Notes: generated from the sequence alone by a model not told the origin. Counted from the first letter of the stretch, positions 9,400 to 20,623 are shown. The stretch is DNA of 64,000 nt from Komagataella phaffii GS115 (GCF_000027005.1 NC_012966.1:806001-870000), one strand, 5' to 3'. Numbers and translations: made by a program.

Positions 9400-9729
9400 T
9401 TACATTCTAAATACGAATACACATGGTTTGAATTATAAATGATGTACCTTGCCTATGCCTAAGTGGCAGAAATTTTTGATTCTTTAATCTTTTCGTTTTA
9501 TCTTGACGACAAGTCTAGGATCGATCGATCACTCCTTGTAAAGTCTAAGCTGTAACGATGTACATCTAGAAGTAGGGAGCTTAAGATATCTGGACTGTCC
9601 AAGCATATCTGGCCAATACTCCATTTGGTTGAAAAGTTTGTACAATCCACCAAACGAACTTCTACGATGTAGACCACTAGCCTACTATGTGTTACATTAC
9701 TCCCGGATTCAATATACACTACAAAGCGT
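9400..9729. other. Convergent RPP1/RPL13 intergenic region
   Basis: This 330-bp stretch holds the two 3' ends. Near 9520 there is a short GATC tandem (GATCGATCGATC). A 97-codon minus-strand frame overlaps the region but lacks features of a gene. I see nothing else in it. Confidence 0.5.
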
Positions 9730-10410
9730 CTATTTCTTGTTAGCTTCAGCCTCGGCAGCCTCTTTAGCACGCTTAGCAACTTGACCAGCATACTTCTGGT
9801 CCAGTCTGGCCTGCTTCAAAGTCTCGAAGGCAGTCTTCTCAGGAACAACGACAGCTCTTGGGCCAACCTCAATGGCTGGTTGCTCAACTGGGAAGGAAGC
9901 ACCCAGAGAGATTTGCTTAGCATCCTTGGCCTCAGCACGAGACTTGAAGACAACCAACTTAGATTGGTACTCCTTCAATCTTTGGACGTTCAACTCAAAA
10001 CCCTCCTCGGATCTGTTCTTTCTTCTGGTGTCGACAGCAATACCAACGGTTCTAGCGTAGTTAGCGTTCAAACCAACAGCCTTAAGCTCTTCAATGGTGA
10101 ATCCTCTTCCAGCTCTGACTTTTCTGTTGTGCTTGACGGTTGGGCATCTGACAATGGGTCTCAGAGAGTCCAAAGGTCTTGGAGCCAGATTGACAGCCTT
10201 AGCAGCTCTGGCGTTACGTCTGGAGGTTCTCTTTCCGGCCTGGTCCAAGTGGACTCTAACACGTTCTTGCCAGTGCTTTCTGAAGTGGTTCTTCAAAAGT
10301 GGTAAATTTTTAGAGATAGCTATAACTTGGTTAGTACTTCATTTGTCGGAAACGGTATTTGCTAGCACTACGAGAGCATAGTGCTTGGGTGATTTAAAGA
10401 ACATACCCAT
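9730..10410 (-). CDS. RPL13: 60S ribosomal protein L13 (eL13), one intron
   Basis: Exon 1 is only four bases (10407-10410, ATGG). The intron covers 10320-10406 (87 nt), with donor GTATGT, branch site TACTAAC and acceptor TTATAG. Exon 2 is 10319-9730. Splicing restores [18 protein letters not shown], the conserved eL13 start, and gives 197 residues. Without the intron the frame would begin inside that motif. Family landmarks include [16 protein letters not shown] and [15 protein letters not shown]. It binds 25S rRNA in the large subunit. A 7-bp inverted repeat lies inside the intron. The gene is divergent from RPS16 and convergent with RPP1, the same arrangement as RPS16B-RPL13A-RPP1A in S. 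cerevisiae. Confidence 0.96.
10364..10385. repeat. Inverted repeat inside the RPL13 intron
   Basis: AGCACTA at 10364-10370 pairs with TAGTGCT at 10379-10385 across an 8-nt loop, between the donor and the branch site of the 87-nt intron. Confidence 0.7.
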
Positions 10411-10922
10411 CTTTGATTGTTGTAGTTAACCTGGAAGCTTTTTTTAACTTGGTGAAAATTTGTAAAAGGTGAGTGAAGGCACAGATCGAGAAAGATTTCG
10501 AGCAGGGGCTTCGTAACCAAAATCTGAAGGGAAAAGTGCTGGCGGGAGAGTATGCGCGGGTCTTCTTTGGAGATGGGCGGACGATGCTCGGTTCCCCAGG
10601 TGGACTATTTTTCACAAAGCAATTTAGTCTTATAATGCACGTGATCGCTCTAGTTTTGGGAGATAAATCGCGTGTATTTACAGGTCTGGCCTTCCTAGTT
10701 CAGTTACAGCAGTCACAAATTCGAGATTTAGATTTCTTTGCAAACAGTTATTTCAAGTCGTGCACTAACAGTCAATGGCTACACACTAACTGTTTCACCC
10801 TCCCAGTCAAACCTCTGAAAACGTTAACTCTTATTGTGCGACACACTACCTGATCGCTCACGCTCTCTCTCGGATTGTGAAAAAAATTGCTAACAAAAAA
10901 CTTGTTCTTTGTAAGAGTAACA
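10411..10922. promoter_or_regulatory. Shared divergent promoter of RPL13 and RPS16
   Basis: This 512-bp spacer serves both ribosomal protein genes. It has GCACGTGAT with a CACGTG core at 10638-10643, roughly mid-way, and a T-rich tract at 10439-10445. A 126-codon frame across it starts at GTG and is judged spurious. In yeasts outside Saccharomyces, Cbf1 and Tbf1 sites are known at ribosomal protein promoters, so a Cbf1-type site is a reasonable inference. Confidence 0.6.
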
Positions 10923-11508
10923 ATGTCTCAAGAAGCTAAGTCCGTACAAAGTGTTCAGGTAAGTTCATCATTAAGGGGATTCGGTGTTCAGAATGTATCG
11001 CCGTTCACTTCCCAAGTATTATCGCTCTTTCCATTGGTAGGACTCATTTCTATCAGATGGGAGCACTATTGAAGAAAATCTAACTAACATCCATTTCTAG
11101 ACCTTTGGTAAGAAGAAGTCCGCTACTGCCGTTGCCCACGTTAAACAGGGTTCCGGTCTTATCAAGGTTAACGGTTCACCTATCACTCTGGTGCAACCTG
11201 AGATCTTGAGACACAAAGTTTACGAGCCACTATTATTAGTTGGTTTGGACAAATTTGCCAACATTGACATCAGAATTAAGGTTACCGGTGGTGGTCACGT
11301 TTCCCAAGTTTACGCCATCAGACAAGCTCTTGCTAAGGGCTTGATCGCTTACACTCAAAAGTTCGTTGACGAGTCTACCAAGAACGAGTTGAAGAAGATT
11401 TTCCAGTCATACGACAGAACCCTGTTGATTGCTGATTCCAGAAGAAAGGAGCCAAAGAAGTTCGGTGGTCGTGGTGCCCGTGCCAGATTCCAGAAATCTT
11501 ACCGTTAA
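10923..11508 (+). CDS. RPS16: 40S ribosomal protein S16 (uS9), one intron
   Basis: Exon 1 is 10923-10958 ([12 protein letters not shown]). The intron is 10959-11100 (142 nt), with donor GTAAGT, a CTAACTAAC branch region and acceptor TTCTAG. Exon 2 is 11101-11508 and starts [15 protein letters not shown]. The 147-residue product has the uS9 features [21 protein letters not shown] and the basic tail [11 protein letters not shown], which reaches the decoding centre. The intron position after VQ and before TFGKKK matches the conserved yeast gene. High-expression codon use agrees with its class. Confidence 0.97.
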
Positions 11509-12191
11509 TCTATATATTGTGAAATATATGTTAGAAAGGATGAAATGGAGTTTTGATACTCTGGTTATTGTAGGAATCTTGAAGTGATTCAAGATCGCTG
11601 AAAGCGTATGTCTGGGTGAATTTTCTGATGATTCTAGGGGTACTGGTGATAGTCGATGATACTGGTTGATTCTAATTTCACTGGGGCTGGTCAAAATGCA
11701 CATATCATGATCTTTCTTGAAACAAAATAGTTCATAATAGACAATGTTTAGCAAATCCACTCATCATTGCCAGATTAGAGACCTCAAGGACTAACTCTCC
11801 CACTATTCACATGTCAAGTGTACAATACTACTCAACAAAATTTGTTGGTGCATATTTCATCGAAATCCAGTCTTCTATGACACTCATAAATGACACCTTG
11901 AAATTGATGATTACCACTTATGGCACTAAAACGTTACTTCAGAAATGCTCGCTATTCAAAACGTCTTTCATACCGCCACTTCTTATTATAACCCGTCTAC
12001 CTGCTCTCAGTATTCTGCAATGAATATTCACCCACGTAACCTCCGCATCTTGATTAATATCACCCACTGACTCTTCTGCTTATATAATCAATTGCACTAT
12101 CGCGGCAGAGTCATTCCTCATGATCCATATAAGTTTCAATAATTTTCCTCCGCTACTGAAATTAACCAAACTACCCACCTATCCAAATAAA
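11509..12191. promoter_or_regulatory. RPS16 terminator and SHM2 promoter
   Basis: This region is 683 bp. A TATA-like TTATATAATC sits near 12079-12088, about 105 bp before the SHM2 start. An in-frame upstream ATG occurs at 12120. I found no RNA gene or repeat worth calling; small open frames here look random. Confidence 0.45.
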
Positions 12192-13604
12192 ATGTCACAC
12201 TACGCTTTGAGCCCTGAGCACAAGCAAATGGTTGAGGGCCATTTGGCTGAAACCGATCCCGAAGTTAACCAAATCATCAAAGATGAGGTCGACAGACAGA
12301 AGCACTCCATTGTTTTAATCGCTTCTGAGAACTTCACTTCCACTTCGGTGTTCGATGCTCTCGGAACCCCTATGTGTAACAAGTACTCTGAAGGTTACCC
12401 AGGGGCAAGATACTACGGTGGTAATGAGCACATTGACCGTATGGAAATTCTGTGTCAACAGAGAGCTCTTAAGGCTTTCCACTTGGATGGAAGTCGCTGG
12501 GGAGTTAACGTTCAAACTTTGTCTGGTTCTCCAGCCAACTTGCAGGTATACCAAGCTATCATGAAGCCTCATGACAGACTTATGGGTTTGGACTTGCCCC
12601 ACGGAGGTCACTTGTCTCATGGTTATCAGACTGATACCAGAAAAATCTCTGCAGTCTCGACTTACTTTGAAACAATGCCTTACAGAGTCGATCTGGAAAC
12701 TGGCATTATCGACTACGACATGCTTGAGAAGACTGCAGTTCTATACCGTCCAAAGGTCCTGGTTGCCGGTACCTCTGCATACTGTAGATTGATCGATTAC
12801 AAGAGAATGAGGGAGATTGCTGACAAAGTTGGTGCATACTTAGTCGTTGATATGGCTCACATTTCTGGTTTGATTGCCGCAGGTGTCATTCCATCTCCTT
12901 TCGAATACGCCGACATTGTAACCACAACCACCCACAAGTCTTTGAGAGGCCCACGTGGTGCAATGATTTTCTTCCGTAAGGGTGTCCGTTCTGTCAACCC
13001 AAAGACTGGTAAGGAAATCTACTACGACCTTGAAAACCCCATCAATTTCTCCGTTTTCCCTGGCCACCAAGGTGGTCCACACAACCACACAATCGCCGCT
13101 TTAGCTACCGCTTTGAAGCAAGCTGCTACACCTGAGTTCAAGCAGTATCAGGAACAGGTTTTGAAGAATGCTAAGGCTCTGGAGAATGAGTTTAAGAGAC
13201 TTGGATACAAGTTGGTTTCTGACGGAACTGACTCCCATATGGTCCTTGTTTCATTGAAGGATAAGGATATTGATGGTGCCAGAATTGAAACCGTTTGTGA
13301 GAACATCAATATCGCTTTGAATAAGAACTCCATTCCAGGTGACAGATCCGCTTTGGTCCCAGGTGGTGTTCGTATCGGTGCTCCTGCTATGACCACCAGA
13401 GGTGCTTCTGAGGAAGACTTCGTCAAGATCGCTAACTACATCGACAAATCTGTTCAATATGCTAAGAAAGTCCAAAGCGAGTTACCAATTGAAGCCAACA
13501 AGCTTAAAGATTTCAAGGCCAAGATCGCTGAAGGCTCTGACGAGATCACTCAACTCAAGAATGAGATTAGCGCCTGGGCAGGAGAATTCCCATTGTCTGT
13601 TTAG
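12192..13604 (+). CDS. SHM2: Serine hydroxymethyltransferase, cytosolic type
   Basis: This PLP enzyme interconverts serine and glycine with transfer of a one-carbon unit to tetrahydrofolate. The 470-residue product shows [45 protein letters not shown] and the PLP-lysine motif [16 protein letters not shown]. It matches S. cerevisiae Shm2 almost throughout, and the chosen start ([12 protein letters not shown]) aligns with it. An in-frame ATG at 12120 would add 24 residues that are basic and lack acidic residues. That could be a weak mitochondrial presequence, but it lies only about 30 bp after the TATA-like element and may not be transcribed. Codon use is that of a highly expressed gene. Confidence 0.96.
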   Translation: MSHYALSPEHKQMVEGHLAETDPEVNQIIKDEVDRQKHSIVLIASENFTSTSVFDALGTPMCNKYSEGYPGARYYGGNEHIDRMEILCQQRALKAFHLDGSRWGVNVQTLSGSPANLQVYQAIMKPHDRLMGLDLPHGGHLSHGYQTDTRKISAVSTYFETMPYRVDLETGIIDYDMLEKTAVLYRPKVLVAGTSAYCRLIDYKRMREIADKVGAYLVVDMAHISGLIAAGVIPSPFEYADIVTTTTHKSLRGPRGAMIFFRKGVRSVNPKTGKEIYYDLENPINFSVFPGHQGGPHNHTIAALATALKQAATPEFKQYQEQVLKNAKALENEFKRLGYKLVSDGTDSHMVLVSLKDKDIDGARIETVCENINIALNKNSIPGDRSALVPGGVRIGAPAMTTRGASEEDFVKIANYIDKSVQYAKKVQSELPIEANKLKDFKAKIAEGSDEITQLKNEISAWAGEFPLSV

Positions 13605-13646
13605 AATATAATTAGTGAACAAAAGAATATAAATAAATTACTACAA

Positions 13647-14888
13647 CTATTTCTCTAACTCCTCCAAGGTCTCCTTGATCAGCCTGAAAACAATATCAAC
13701 ATCGTGTCTATCTTTTCCAACAGCAGAAACACCCATGTGCCCAACCCTAAAGTATTCGGTAGCAATTCCAGCGTAGATACCAGTGGACAGGGTCACTCCT
13801 TTTTCAGAAATTTTCTTCAACAAATCAGGTCCATTGATGGACTTGGGGAAGTAGACGGCGGTCAGCCCATTGGCACCAAATTCCCTCTTGGCGACAAGTT
13901 TTAGTCCCAAAGACTCTAAGTTGTCCTTAAACTTGTTAGAAGTTTCGGCGTGCTTGGCAAATCTGTTGTCAAGGCCCTGCTCCAAAATCTCTCTGAGAGA
14001 TACACGGTATGCGTGAATCAACTGAATAGGAGGAGTGGCATAATAGGCACCCTTACCATGTTCATATGCTTGCATGATCGGAATCCATTTTTGCAAGTTA
14101 GCGTAGTAGGAAGTAGGCCTTTTTTTGGCGAAGGCCTTTTTAACTGCTCTCTCTGAGGCGATGGAGATGGAAAGACCTGCTGGGACTCCGACAGCTTTCT
14201 GAGAGGCAGTTAGGACGTAGTCCAAACCCCAGTTATCAAATTGAATGTCTTCAACACCAGCTGAACAAACAGCATCAACTACAACTAAGGCCTCAGGTTG
14301 AATGGAGCGGATTTTTTTTGCGATAGCCTCGACATCTGAAATAACCGCGGAAGATGTGTCGACATGAGTAATTGTGACAACGTCGTAGGACTTTGCAGAA
14401 AGAGCCTTCTCCACCTCGGAGAGGGGAACAGATTCTCCTAATGGAGCTTTAACGACGTCGACATCAGTTTCGGTGTAATAACTAAGGGCATCAGCGAGCC
14501 TGTCCGAAAAAAAACCAGTGGAAAAGACCAGAGTTTTCTCTCCTCGGTTGAGGAAGTTGGCACCGACTATATCCCAACCCAAAGAACCGGAAGCAGAAAT
14601 TACTATAGGCTGTGAAGTTGGGTTGGAAGATTTGAACAACTTACGGGTATTTTGCAGAACTTCTTGGAAAACTGGAATAAAATCTGGTGAAGTATGAGCC
14701 TGACTTGGAGTTGACATGGCGTCCAACACATCATCGCTGAACTCGATTGGACCCGGGATCATGGTCAACCTGTGAGCGGGTTGTTTGGAATTAGGAATAG
14801 TGATGGTTGACATGCTTCTGATAGGTTGTACGAAGCGCTGAAGTTTGGAGAACATTGAGATGAGAAGCGGGTGTCGTTGAAATATCAT
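13647..14888 (-). CDS. AGX1: Alanine:glyoxylate aminotransferase
   Basis: This PLP enzyme makes glycine from glyoxylate and alanine. The 413-residue product carries IPGPIEFSDDVLDAM, QAHTSPDFIPVFQEVL, SGSLGWD, VVDAVCSAGVEDIQFD and the catalytic-lysine region LTASQKAVGVPAGLS. The open frame extends to a TTG upstream; the first ATG is at 14888. The first 25 residues contain R, H, K and Q but no acidic residue, as in a mitochondrial presequence. A second ATG at 14813 (MSTITIPN) would give a 388-residue form close to the cytosolic S. cerevisiae enzyme (about 385). Dual targeting from two starts is possible. It sits convergent with SHM2, another glycine-forming enzyme. Confidence 0.93.
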   Translation of the reverse strand: MIFQRHPLLISMFSKLQRFVQPIRSMSTITIPNSKQPAHRLTMIPGPIEFSDDVLDAMSTPSQAHTSPDFIPVFQEVLQNTRKLFKSSNPTSQPIVISASGSLGWDIVGANFLNRGEKTLVFSTGFFSDRLADALSYYTETDVDVVKAPLGESVPLSEVEKALSAKSYDVVTITHVDTSSAVISDVEAIAKKIRSIQPEALVVVDAVCSAGVEDIQFDNWGLDYVLTASQKAVGVPAGLSISIASERAVKKAFAKKRPTSYYANLQKWIPIMQAYEHGKGAYYATPPIQLIHAYRVSLREILEQGLDNRFAKHAETSNKFKDNLESLGLKLVAKREFGANGLTAVYFPKSINGPDLLKKISEKGVTLSTGIYAGIATEYFRVGHMGVSAVGKDRHDVDIVFRLIKETLEELEK

Positions 14889-15020
14889 CTCGCGGGTGTT
14901 TGGGGGTCTGACTCTAAACTGCAAGCGATGATGCGATGATGCCGTTGATGATGGATCGTGTGAAACACGACCAATAAGCTTTTTTTTTCAGTAGAACAAC
15001 CTAGTATATGGTGACCCCCA

Positions 15021-15869
15021 CTATCGTTTCAGCTTTGCCTGGATTCTTTGGAACTCTTCTTCGTCAATATCTGGGACTGCTGCCCTTTTGGTACCCCGTT
15101 TCTTACCTCGTTTGGATTTTACCTTTGCGTCCTCTTCGGTTTCCAGTTTATTTATCAACGAGTCCAACTTTTGATTAGATGATCGTTGTTTAGCCTGAAT
15201 AATTGACTGTAGTCCTTGCAAGGTTGAAATATCCTGATCTGCTTTCTTTTGCTTCGCCAGTTTCTTCTGAAGCTTTTCAGCTTCAACAGCCTCCTTTTCC
15301 AATTTGCGCAATTGTCTCTTTATGAAGGATTTCCTATTGTGTTTGTACTTGTCCCATTTATTTGTAGTTTCAACCTGTTTGCTGTCTACCAATTCTGTTA
15401 CCAAGTGGAAGATACGTTCTTCTTCACTCTCGTCAAACTCGAGATGAGGAATGGCCTCAAAGAGCTTTGGAACGTCCATTTCATAAAATTGGAGAGCATC
15501 AATAATATCTTGCTTCTCTTCATCACTTCCCTTGTACTTTTCTCTATCTTCTTCAATCAAATCCTCAGTGACTGGCTGGCTTTTCATCGTCTCAAAGTAC
15601 TCTTTCCAATCGAACCCATCTTCGTCTAGGGCAGTGTCATCTAGTGACCCTGTACTGTCGTATCTTTTCCTCCTTTTCGAGTCAGAGAGAATTGAATAAG
15701 CAAACTGGATCTTTTGGAAATGTTCGTCATTTGATGAGTCTGATCCAGATTTCTTATCAGGATGGTGTATCAGGCATAATTTGTAGTAGGACTTTTTAAT
15801 TTCCACAGGTGTAGCTTCATTGTTCACACCAAGAATTTCGTATGGTTCAATTTCAAAAGGAACAGCCAT
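15021..15869 (-). CDS. J-domain protein, DNAJC9-like
   Basis: The 282-residue protein opens with a J domain (residues about 9-72). It starts PYEILGVNNEATPVEIKKSYYKL, has HPD at 36-38, and ends FAYSILSDSKRRKRYDSTG. The middle is acidic (DWKEYFETM, YKGSDEEKQDIIDALQFYEMDV), and the C-terminal half is a basic coiled coil with KLQKKLAKQKK and KSKRGKKRGTKRA, likely a nuclear signal. This J domain, acidic core and basic helix order is that of DNAJC9, an Hsp70 partner that binds histones H3-H4. It is not like the spliceosomal Cwc23. Function is inferred from architecture. Confidence 0.8.
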   Translation of the reverse strand: MAVPFEIEPYEILGVNNEATPVEIKKSYYKLCLIHHPDKKSGSDSSNDEHFQKIQFAYSILSDSKRRKRYDSTGSLDDTALDEDGFDWKEYFETMKSQPVTEDLIEEDREKYKGSDEEKQDIIDALQFYEMDVPKLFEAIPHLEFDESEEERIFHLVTELVDSKQVETTNKWDKYKHNRKSFIKRQLRKLEKEAVEAEKLQKKLAKQKKADQDISTLQGLQSIIQAKQRSSNQKLDSLINKLETEEDAKVKSKRGKKRGTKRAAVPDIDEEEFQRIQAKLKR

Positions 15870-16062
15870 GCTTTAGGAGATTTCTAGGCAATGTTTTTGG
15901 GAATGCAATAAGAACAGTTGGTGCAACGCGTCCTAGTGACTTTTTCTCACCCGTCCATTGTGGGGGTGCGCACATTACCGAGTGACAAAAATGAGCTTAA
16001 TACTCACCTTTGCAAACTACCAGAAGCTTGCTTCCTCACTAGGCAAACTCACCTTCATCTAA

Positions 16063-17100
<1,038 letters not shown>

Positions 17101-17172
17101 TCGTTCATCGACTCTGTATTACTTGTACATATTCATATACACCGATTGTATATTTCTACAGCATTATATATT

Positions 17173-19629
17173 TTAGTTGTCCTCTTCGGCGTCCTTGTTA
17201 TCTCCGTGTGGTCCACCTGTCGTCTTACTCCAGCCCAATCGACGGTTCAACCTTTCGTACTTTTGTCTATCTCGGTCACTCACACTTGGGTTGACACTAT
17301 CCAGTGCAGTTTCAAAATCTGATGGTGTAACCATGATTTGTTCCGAGTCTGATATGCAGATATCTTCGACTCCTTGGTTAATCTCAGTGAAAAACCGTCT
17401 TTTCAATGAAATAACACCAGCTTCCCTAACCAACGAAGACAAATCGGCTCCTGAAAAATTACGACATCTTTCGTCGTGTGCAATTGATTCAAGGTTGACA
17501 TCTGAGGAAATTGGAGTTCCATTCACCCTGATCACAGTCTTCATTATTTCTAATCGTTCATCAGCCGTAGGTAGCTCGATGTATAAGGTTTTATCCAACC
17601 TACCTGGACGGAGCATTGCAGGATCAATCATATCAGGTCTGTTGGTAGCTCCGATCACAAAGATGCCCTTACGGTCATTCAATCCGTCCAGTTCGGTTAA
17701 CAGTGTATTCACCACTCTTGAGCTCGACTCTGATAATGAGGCATCTCTACGTGGGACCAAAGCATCTAATTCATCAAAAAAAATCACACATGGAATTGAT
17801 GCCCTTGCACGAGAGAAAACTTGTCTGATAGCCTTCTCTGATTCACCAACATATTTATTCAATAATTCTGGTCCTTTTATAGAAATGAAATTTGCCTTTG
17901 ACTCATTGGCAACTGCTTTGGCTAAAAGGGTTTTACCACAACCAGGAGGTCCCCACATTAAAACACCAGCAGGGGCAGTGATACCAACTTTCTCATAAAT
18001 TTCAGGTCTTTTAATAGGCTGAACAATAGCCATATGTAATTCTACCCTGGTCTTGGATAGAGCACCTACACTTTTCCAAGTGACATCAGGCACCGTAGCA
18101 AATCCCTCTCGTTTGGCGGTTGGTTGAATAGTGGGTAATGCAGTAATGAAATCTTCATAAGTGATTGACAATGGAGCCAACTGTTCCTCCGTCAGAGGAT
18201 GAGGATGCTTAAGTAGAAACTTTTGAATAGTCGAGAGGTGAGTTAATTCTCTGGTTTTGTCTGTGATTCCCTCGTCTATGTCCATGGTGTCCTCATCTTG
18301 CTTTTCTTCCTCGTACATAGCTTCTATGAATTTCTTTTCCTGTTCTTGACTCAACGTGCTGAAGATCCTTTTAATAGCGGAAATTCCAGCTGCGCTAACA
18401 AGTGCTTTGAGATCCGCACCAACATATCCTGGAGTCATCTTTGCAAGTTTCATTAATTGAAGATCCCCGCTTGCTTTGATAGTTTTCATCATTGATTCCA
18501 TGATGTTATAACGAGCTAACTCATTGGGAACATTGATACAGATCTCTCTATCGAATCTTCCTGCCCTTCTCAGTGCAGGATCCAACGAGTCTGGCCTATT
18601 AGTGGCTCCTATTATGATTACCGGCTTACCATCTGTCTTATCCAGTGATAACTCGTCCATAGAAGTCAACAGTTGGGCTACGATCCTTCTTTCCATTTCT
18701 CTTTGGGCTCCGCCATCTCTCTTTGGCGTAATAGCATCAATTTCATCAAAGAATATCAAACAAGGGGCTAATTCTTTAGCCTCTTCAAAGATTCCTCTGA
18801 TCTTTTTCTCGCTCTCACCAGACATACCACTTACCACAGAAGGGGCGCTCAGTGAAATAAAGGGCACTTGAAGCTCACCAGCAAGGGCATTAGCAATAGT
18901 CGTCTTCCCACAGCCTGGTGGGCCATGTAAGAGTACACCTCTAGGAGGGTGTATACCTGTAGCGAGGTAGATTTCAGGATGAAGAATTGGCATACCAACC
19001 ACTTCCATTAGTTCAGTAATGATATCGTCTAATCCACCGAGTTGTGATAGCGTAAGGGAAGGCGGTGTTCTGTCTTTACTTTTGATTCTCTTGTTAGGCT
19101 TTTCAGAGTCTTTTCCTTTCCTCTTTTTCTCTTTCTTATCAGAAGTCTCAGTATTGGCATCGTTTTCGTCAGATTTCTCCTCAGATTTGTCTTTTTCGTC
19201 TTTCTCATCCTCTTTAGGCCCAGATCCCCAGAGACCAACAATACTTCTGTTCATCGAATTTGTGTCTACGACCTCCATCAGGTTCTTTTCGGCCAGAAAT
19301 GTCTCCTTGTCGATTTCTTCATCGAGTCCTAGACCCTTCAACTCTTCGGACTCTTCCAGTTTGATCTCCTTCCAAACTTTCTCTATGGCCTTTTCTAAAA
19401 TGAATTTCTTGGTCCTCTTCAAGGAGAAATCAGATCCTTGGGCATACAGTAAAATTTCCGATGCCTTTAGGTCTCTAGCTAATACTGGGAAAGTACTTGC
19501 CTCCTCTTGGCCGTTCTTAGCATTCTTGATCTTCAGACGTTCTGTCTTTTCGTCCAGCAGTTTGGATATCGCATTAGTGATCTTATCCTCCAAGTCCTTT
19601 GATATCACAATGGGTCTGGATTTAGCCAT
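17173..19629 (-). CDS. RIX7: RIX7, AAA ATPase for 60S subunit maturation
   Basis: Rix7 (human NVL) remodels nucleolar pre-60S particles, removing Nsa1. The 818-residue protein has a basic N-terminal domain, an acidic-basic linker with KKEKKRKGKDSEKPNKRIK (likely nuclear signal), and two AAA domains. D1 has Walker A GPPGCGKTT and Walker B LIFFDEIDAI. D2 has GPPGCGKTL and VIFFDELDAL. Both keep the ATNRPD second-region motif, and D2 has SRARASIPC with an arginine-finger region. Length is close to the S. cerevisiae protein (837). RIX7 and GRC3 are direct neighbours in S. cerevisiae; here VPS20 lies between them. Confidence 0.95.
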   Translation of the reverse strand: MAKSRPIVISKDLEDKITNAISKLLDEKTERLKIKNAKNGQEEASTFPVLARDLKASEILLYAQGSDFSLKRTKKFILEKAIEKVWKEIKLEESEELKGLGLDEEIDKETFLAEKNLMEVVDTNSMNRSIVGLWGSGPKEDEKDEKDKSEEKSDENDANTETSDKKEKKRKGKDSEKPNKRIKSKDRTPPSLTLSQLGGLDDIITELMEVVGMPILHPEIYLATGIHPPRGVLLHGPPGCGKTTIANALAGELQVPFISLSAPSVVSGMSGESEKKIRGIFEEAKELAPCLIFFDEIDAITPKRDGGAQREMERRIVAQLLTSMDELSLDKTDGKPVIIIGATNRPDSLDPALRRAGRFDREICINVPNELARYNIMESMMKTIKASGDLQLMKLAKMTPGYVGADLKALVSAAGISAIKRIFSTLSQEQEKKFIEAMYEEEKQDEDTMDIDEGITDKTRELTHLSTIQKFLLKHPHPLTEEQLAPLSITYEDFITALPTIQPTAKREGFATVPDVTWKSVGALSKTRVELHMAIVQPIKRPEIYEKVGITAPAGVLMWGPPGCGKTLLAKAVANESKANFISIKGPELLNKYVGESEKAIRQVFSRARASIPCVIFFDELDALVPRRDASLSESSSRVVNTLLTELDGLNDRKGIFVIGATNRPDMIDPAMLRPGRLDKTLYIELPTADERLEIMKTVIRVNGTPISSDVNLESIAHDERCRNFSGADLSSLVREAGVISLKRRFFTEINQGVEDICISDSEQIMVTPSDFETALDSVNPSVSDRDRQKYERLNRRLGWSKTTGGPHGDNKDAEEDN

Positions 19630-19973
19630 GCTGGTTGATGTAGTACTAAATTTCTTTACGAGATTACTTTTTATTTTTCTGGCCCCAACACCGCAATGAC
19701 TAGGGGTGAAATCTAAGGGGTATACATGTATTTCGGAGATGACAACTGATCTGAATTGTAGGGAGGGAACGATATCAGCGATATCTTACTATTCATAGAG
19801 ATCAGTTATTAAAGTTTTCGGTCACAAGAACGGCTGGGAGCAGTATTATTCTACTCATTTTTCCGTGAACAGTTTAAGGATCAACTTGATCTTTAAGGCG
19901 CGAAGAAGGAACATCTAACCCTGTTGCTTACCTATCCCCAGACAAGATTCAAGTTTATCCTTGTCCGCACACA
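19630..19973. promoter_or_regulatory. Divergent RIX7/VPS20 promoter
   Basis: This is a 344-bp spacer between divergent genes. It contains a short palindrome, GATCAACTTGATC, near 19880. No TATA box stands out. Confidence 0.45.
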
Positions 19974-20588
19974 ATGGGAAATTCGGGGTCTAAAGGATTG
20001 TCGGAGCAAGACAAGGCCATTTTGCAACTCAAATTGCAAAGAGACAACTTGCACAAAGCACAAACAAGAATAAACCTAGTCATAGAGAAAGAAAATCAAG
20101 TCGCACGACAACTATTGCGAAATGGCCAGAAAGAAAGAGCAAAACTGGCTTTACGAAAGAAGAGATACCAAGAAAGTTTGATAAAACAGGTTTTTGGTCA
20201 AATGGACACTTTGGAGCAGCTGATTTCAACGATAGAGTTCAAGCTCATTGAGAAGGATGTTCTGTACGGACTACAAGAGGGAAACAAGGTTCTGGGACAA
20301 CTCAACAACGAAATGTCTCTGGACAAAGTTGACAAAATTTTAGACGAATCAGATGAAGCAATTAGATACCAGGAAGAGATTACTGATCTCTTGGGTACTC
20401 GTATGAATCAAGCTGATGAAACTGCCGTAGAAGAAGAATTGGAAGCCTTGGAAAGAGAGACTAAGAAAACGGTTGTACTACCTGATGTGCCAACTGTAAG
20501 GGTTGGAGTAGAGGATGATAAGGAAACAAGAAACGAACAAAAAGAAGATAAGCCTTTACAAACACAGAAAACTCCAGTTGCTGCTTAG
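19974..20588 (+). CDS. VPS20: VPS20, ESCRT-III subunit (CHMP6)
   Basis: Vps20 nucleates the Snf7 polymer at endosomes after contact with ESCRT-II. The 204-residue product starts MGNSGSKG, an N-myristoylation signal that fits its membrane role. Basic helices follow (ILQLKLQRDNLHKAQTRI, LRKKRYQESLIKQVFGQM), then the helix 4 region IEFKLIEKDVLYGLQEGNKVL and an acidic C-terminus (VEEELEALERE). Length and charge pattern match Snf7-family proteins; the yeast protein is 221 residues. The start is the first ATG. It ends 35 bp before the convergent GRC3 stop. Confidence 0.9.
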   Translation: MGNSGSKGLSEQDKAILQLKLQRDNLHKAQTRINLVIEKENQVARQLLRNGQKERAKLALRKKRYQESLIKQVFGQMDTLEQLISTIEFKLIEKDVLYGLQEGNKVLGQLNNEMSLDKVDKILDESDEAIRYQEEITDLLGTRMNQADETAVEEELEALERETKKTVVLPDVPTVRVGVEDDKETRNEQKEDKPLQTQKTPVAA

Positions 20589-20623
20589 TCAATTGCAACT
20601 TCTATTATTATTTATTAATCAAT

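Noticed and set aside
9781..10305. 174-codon frame antisense to RPL13
   Set aside because: It mirrors the codon bias of RPL13 and has Ser/Leu-rich, low-information sequence.
10473..10853. 126-codon frame in the RPL13/RPS16 promoter
   Set aside because: It starts at GTG, covers the CACGTG box and has no domain.
11560..11680. C/D snoRNA between RPS16 and SHM2
   Set aside because: A TGATGA is present, but there is no properly placed D box or closing stem.
17177..19699. Long plus-strand frames antisense to RIX7
   Set aside because: They are Ser-rich mirrors of a well-conserved gene, with no domain of their own.
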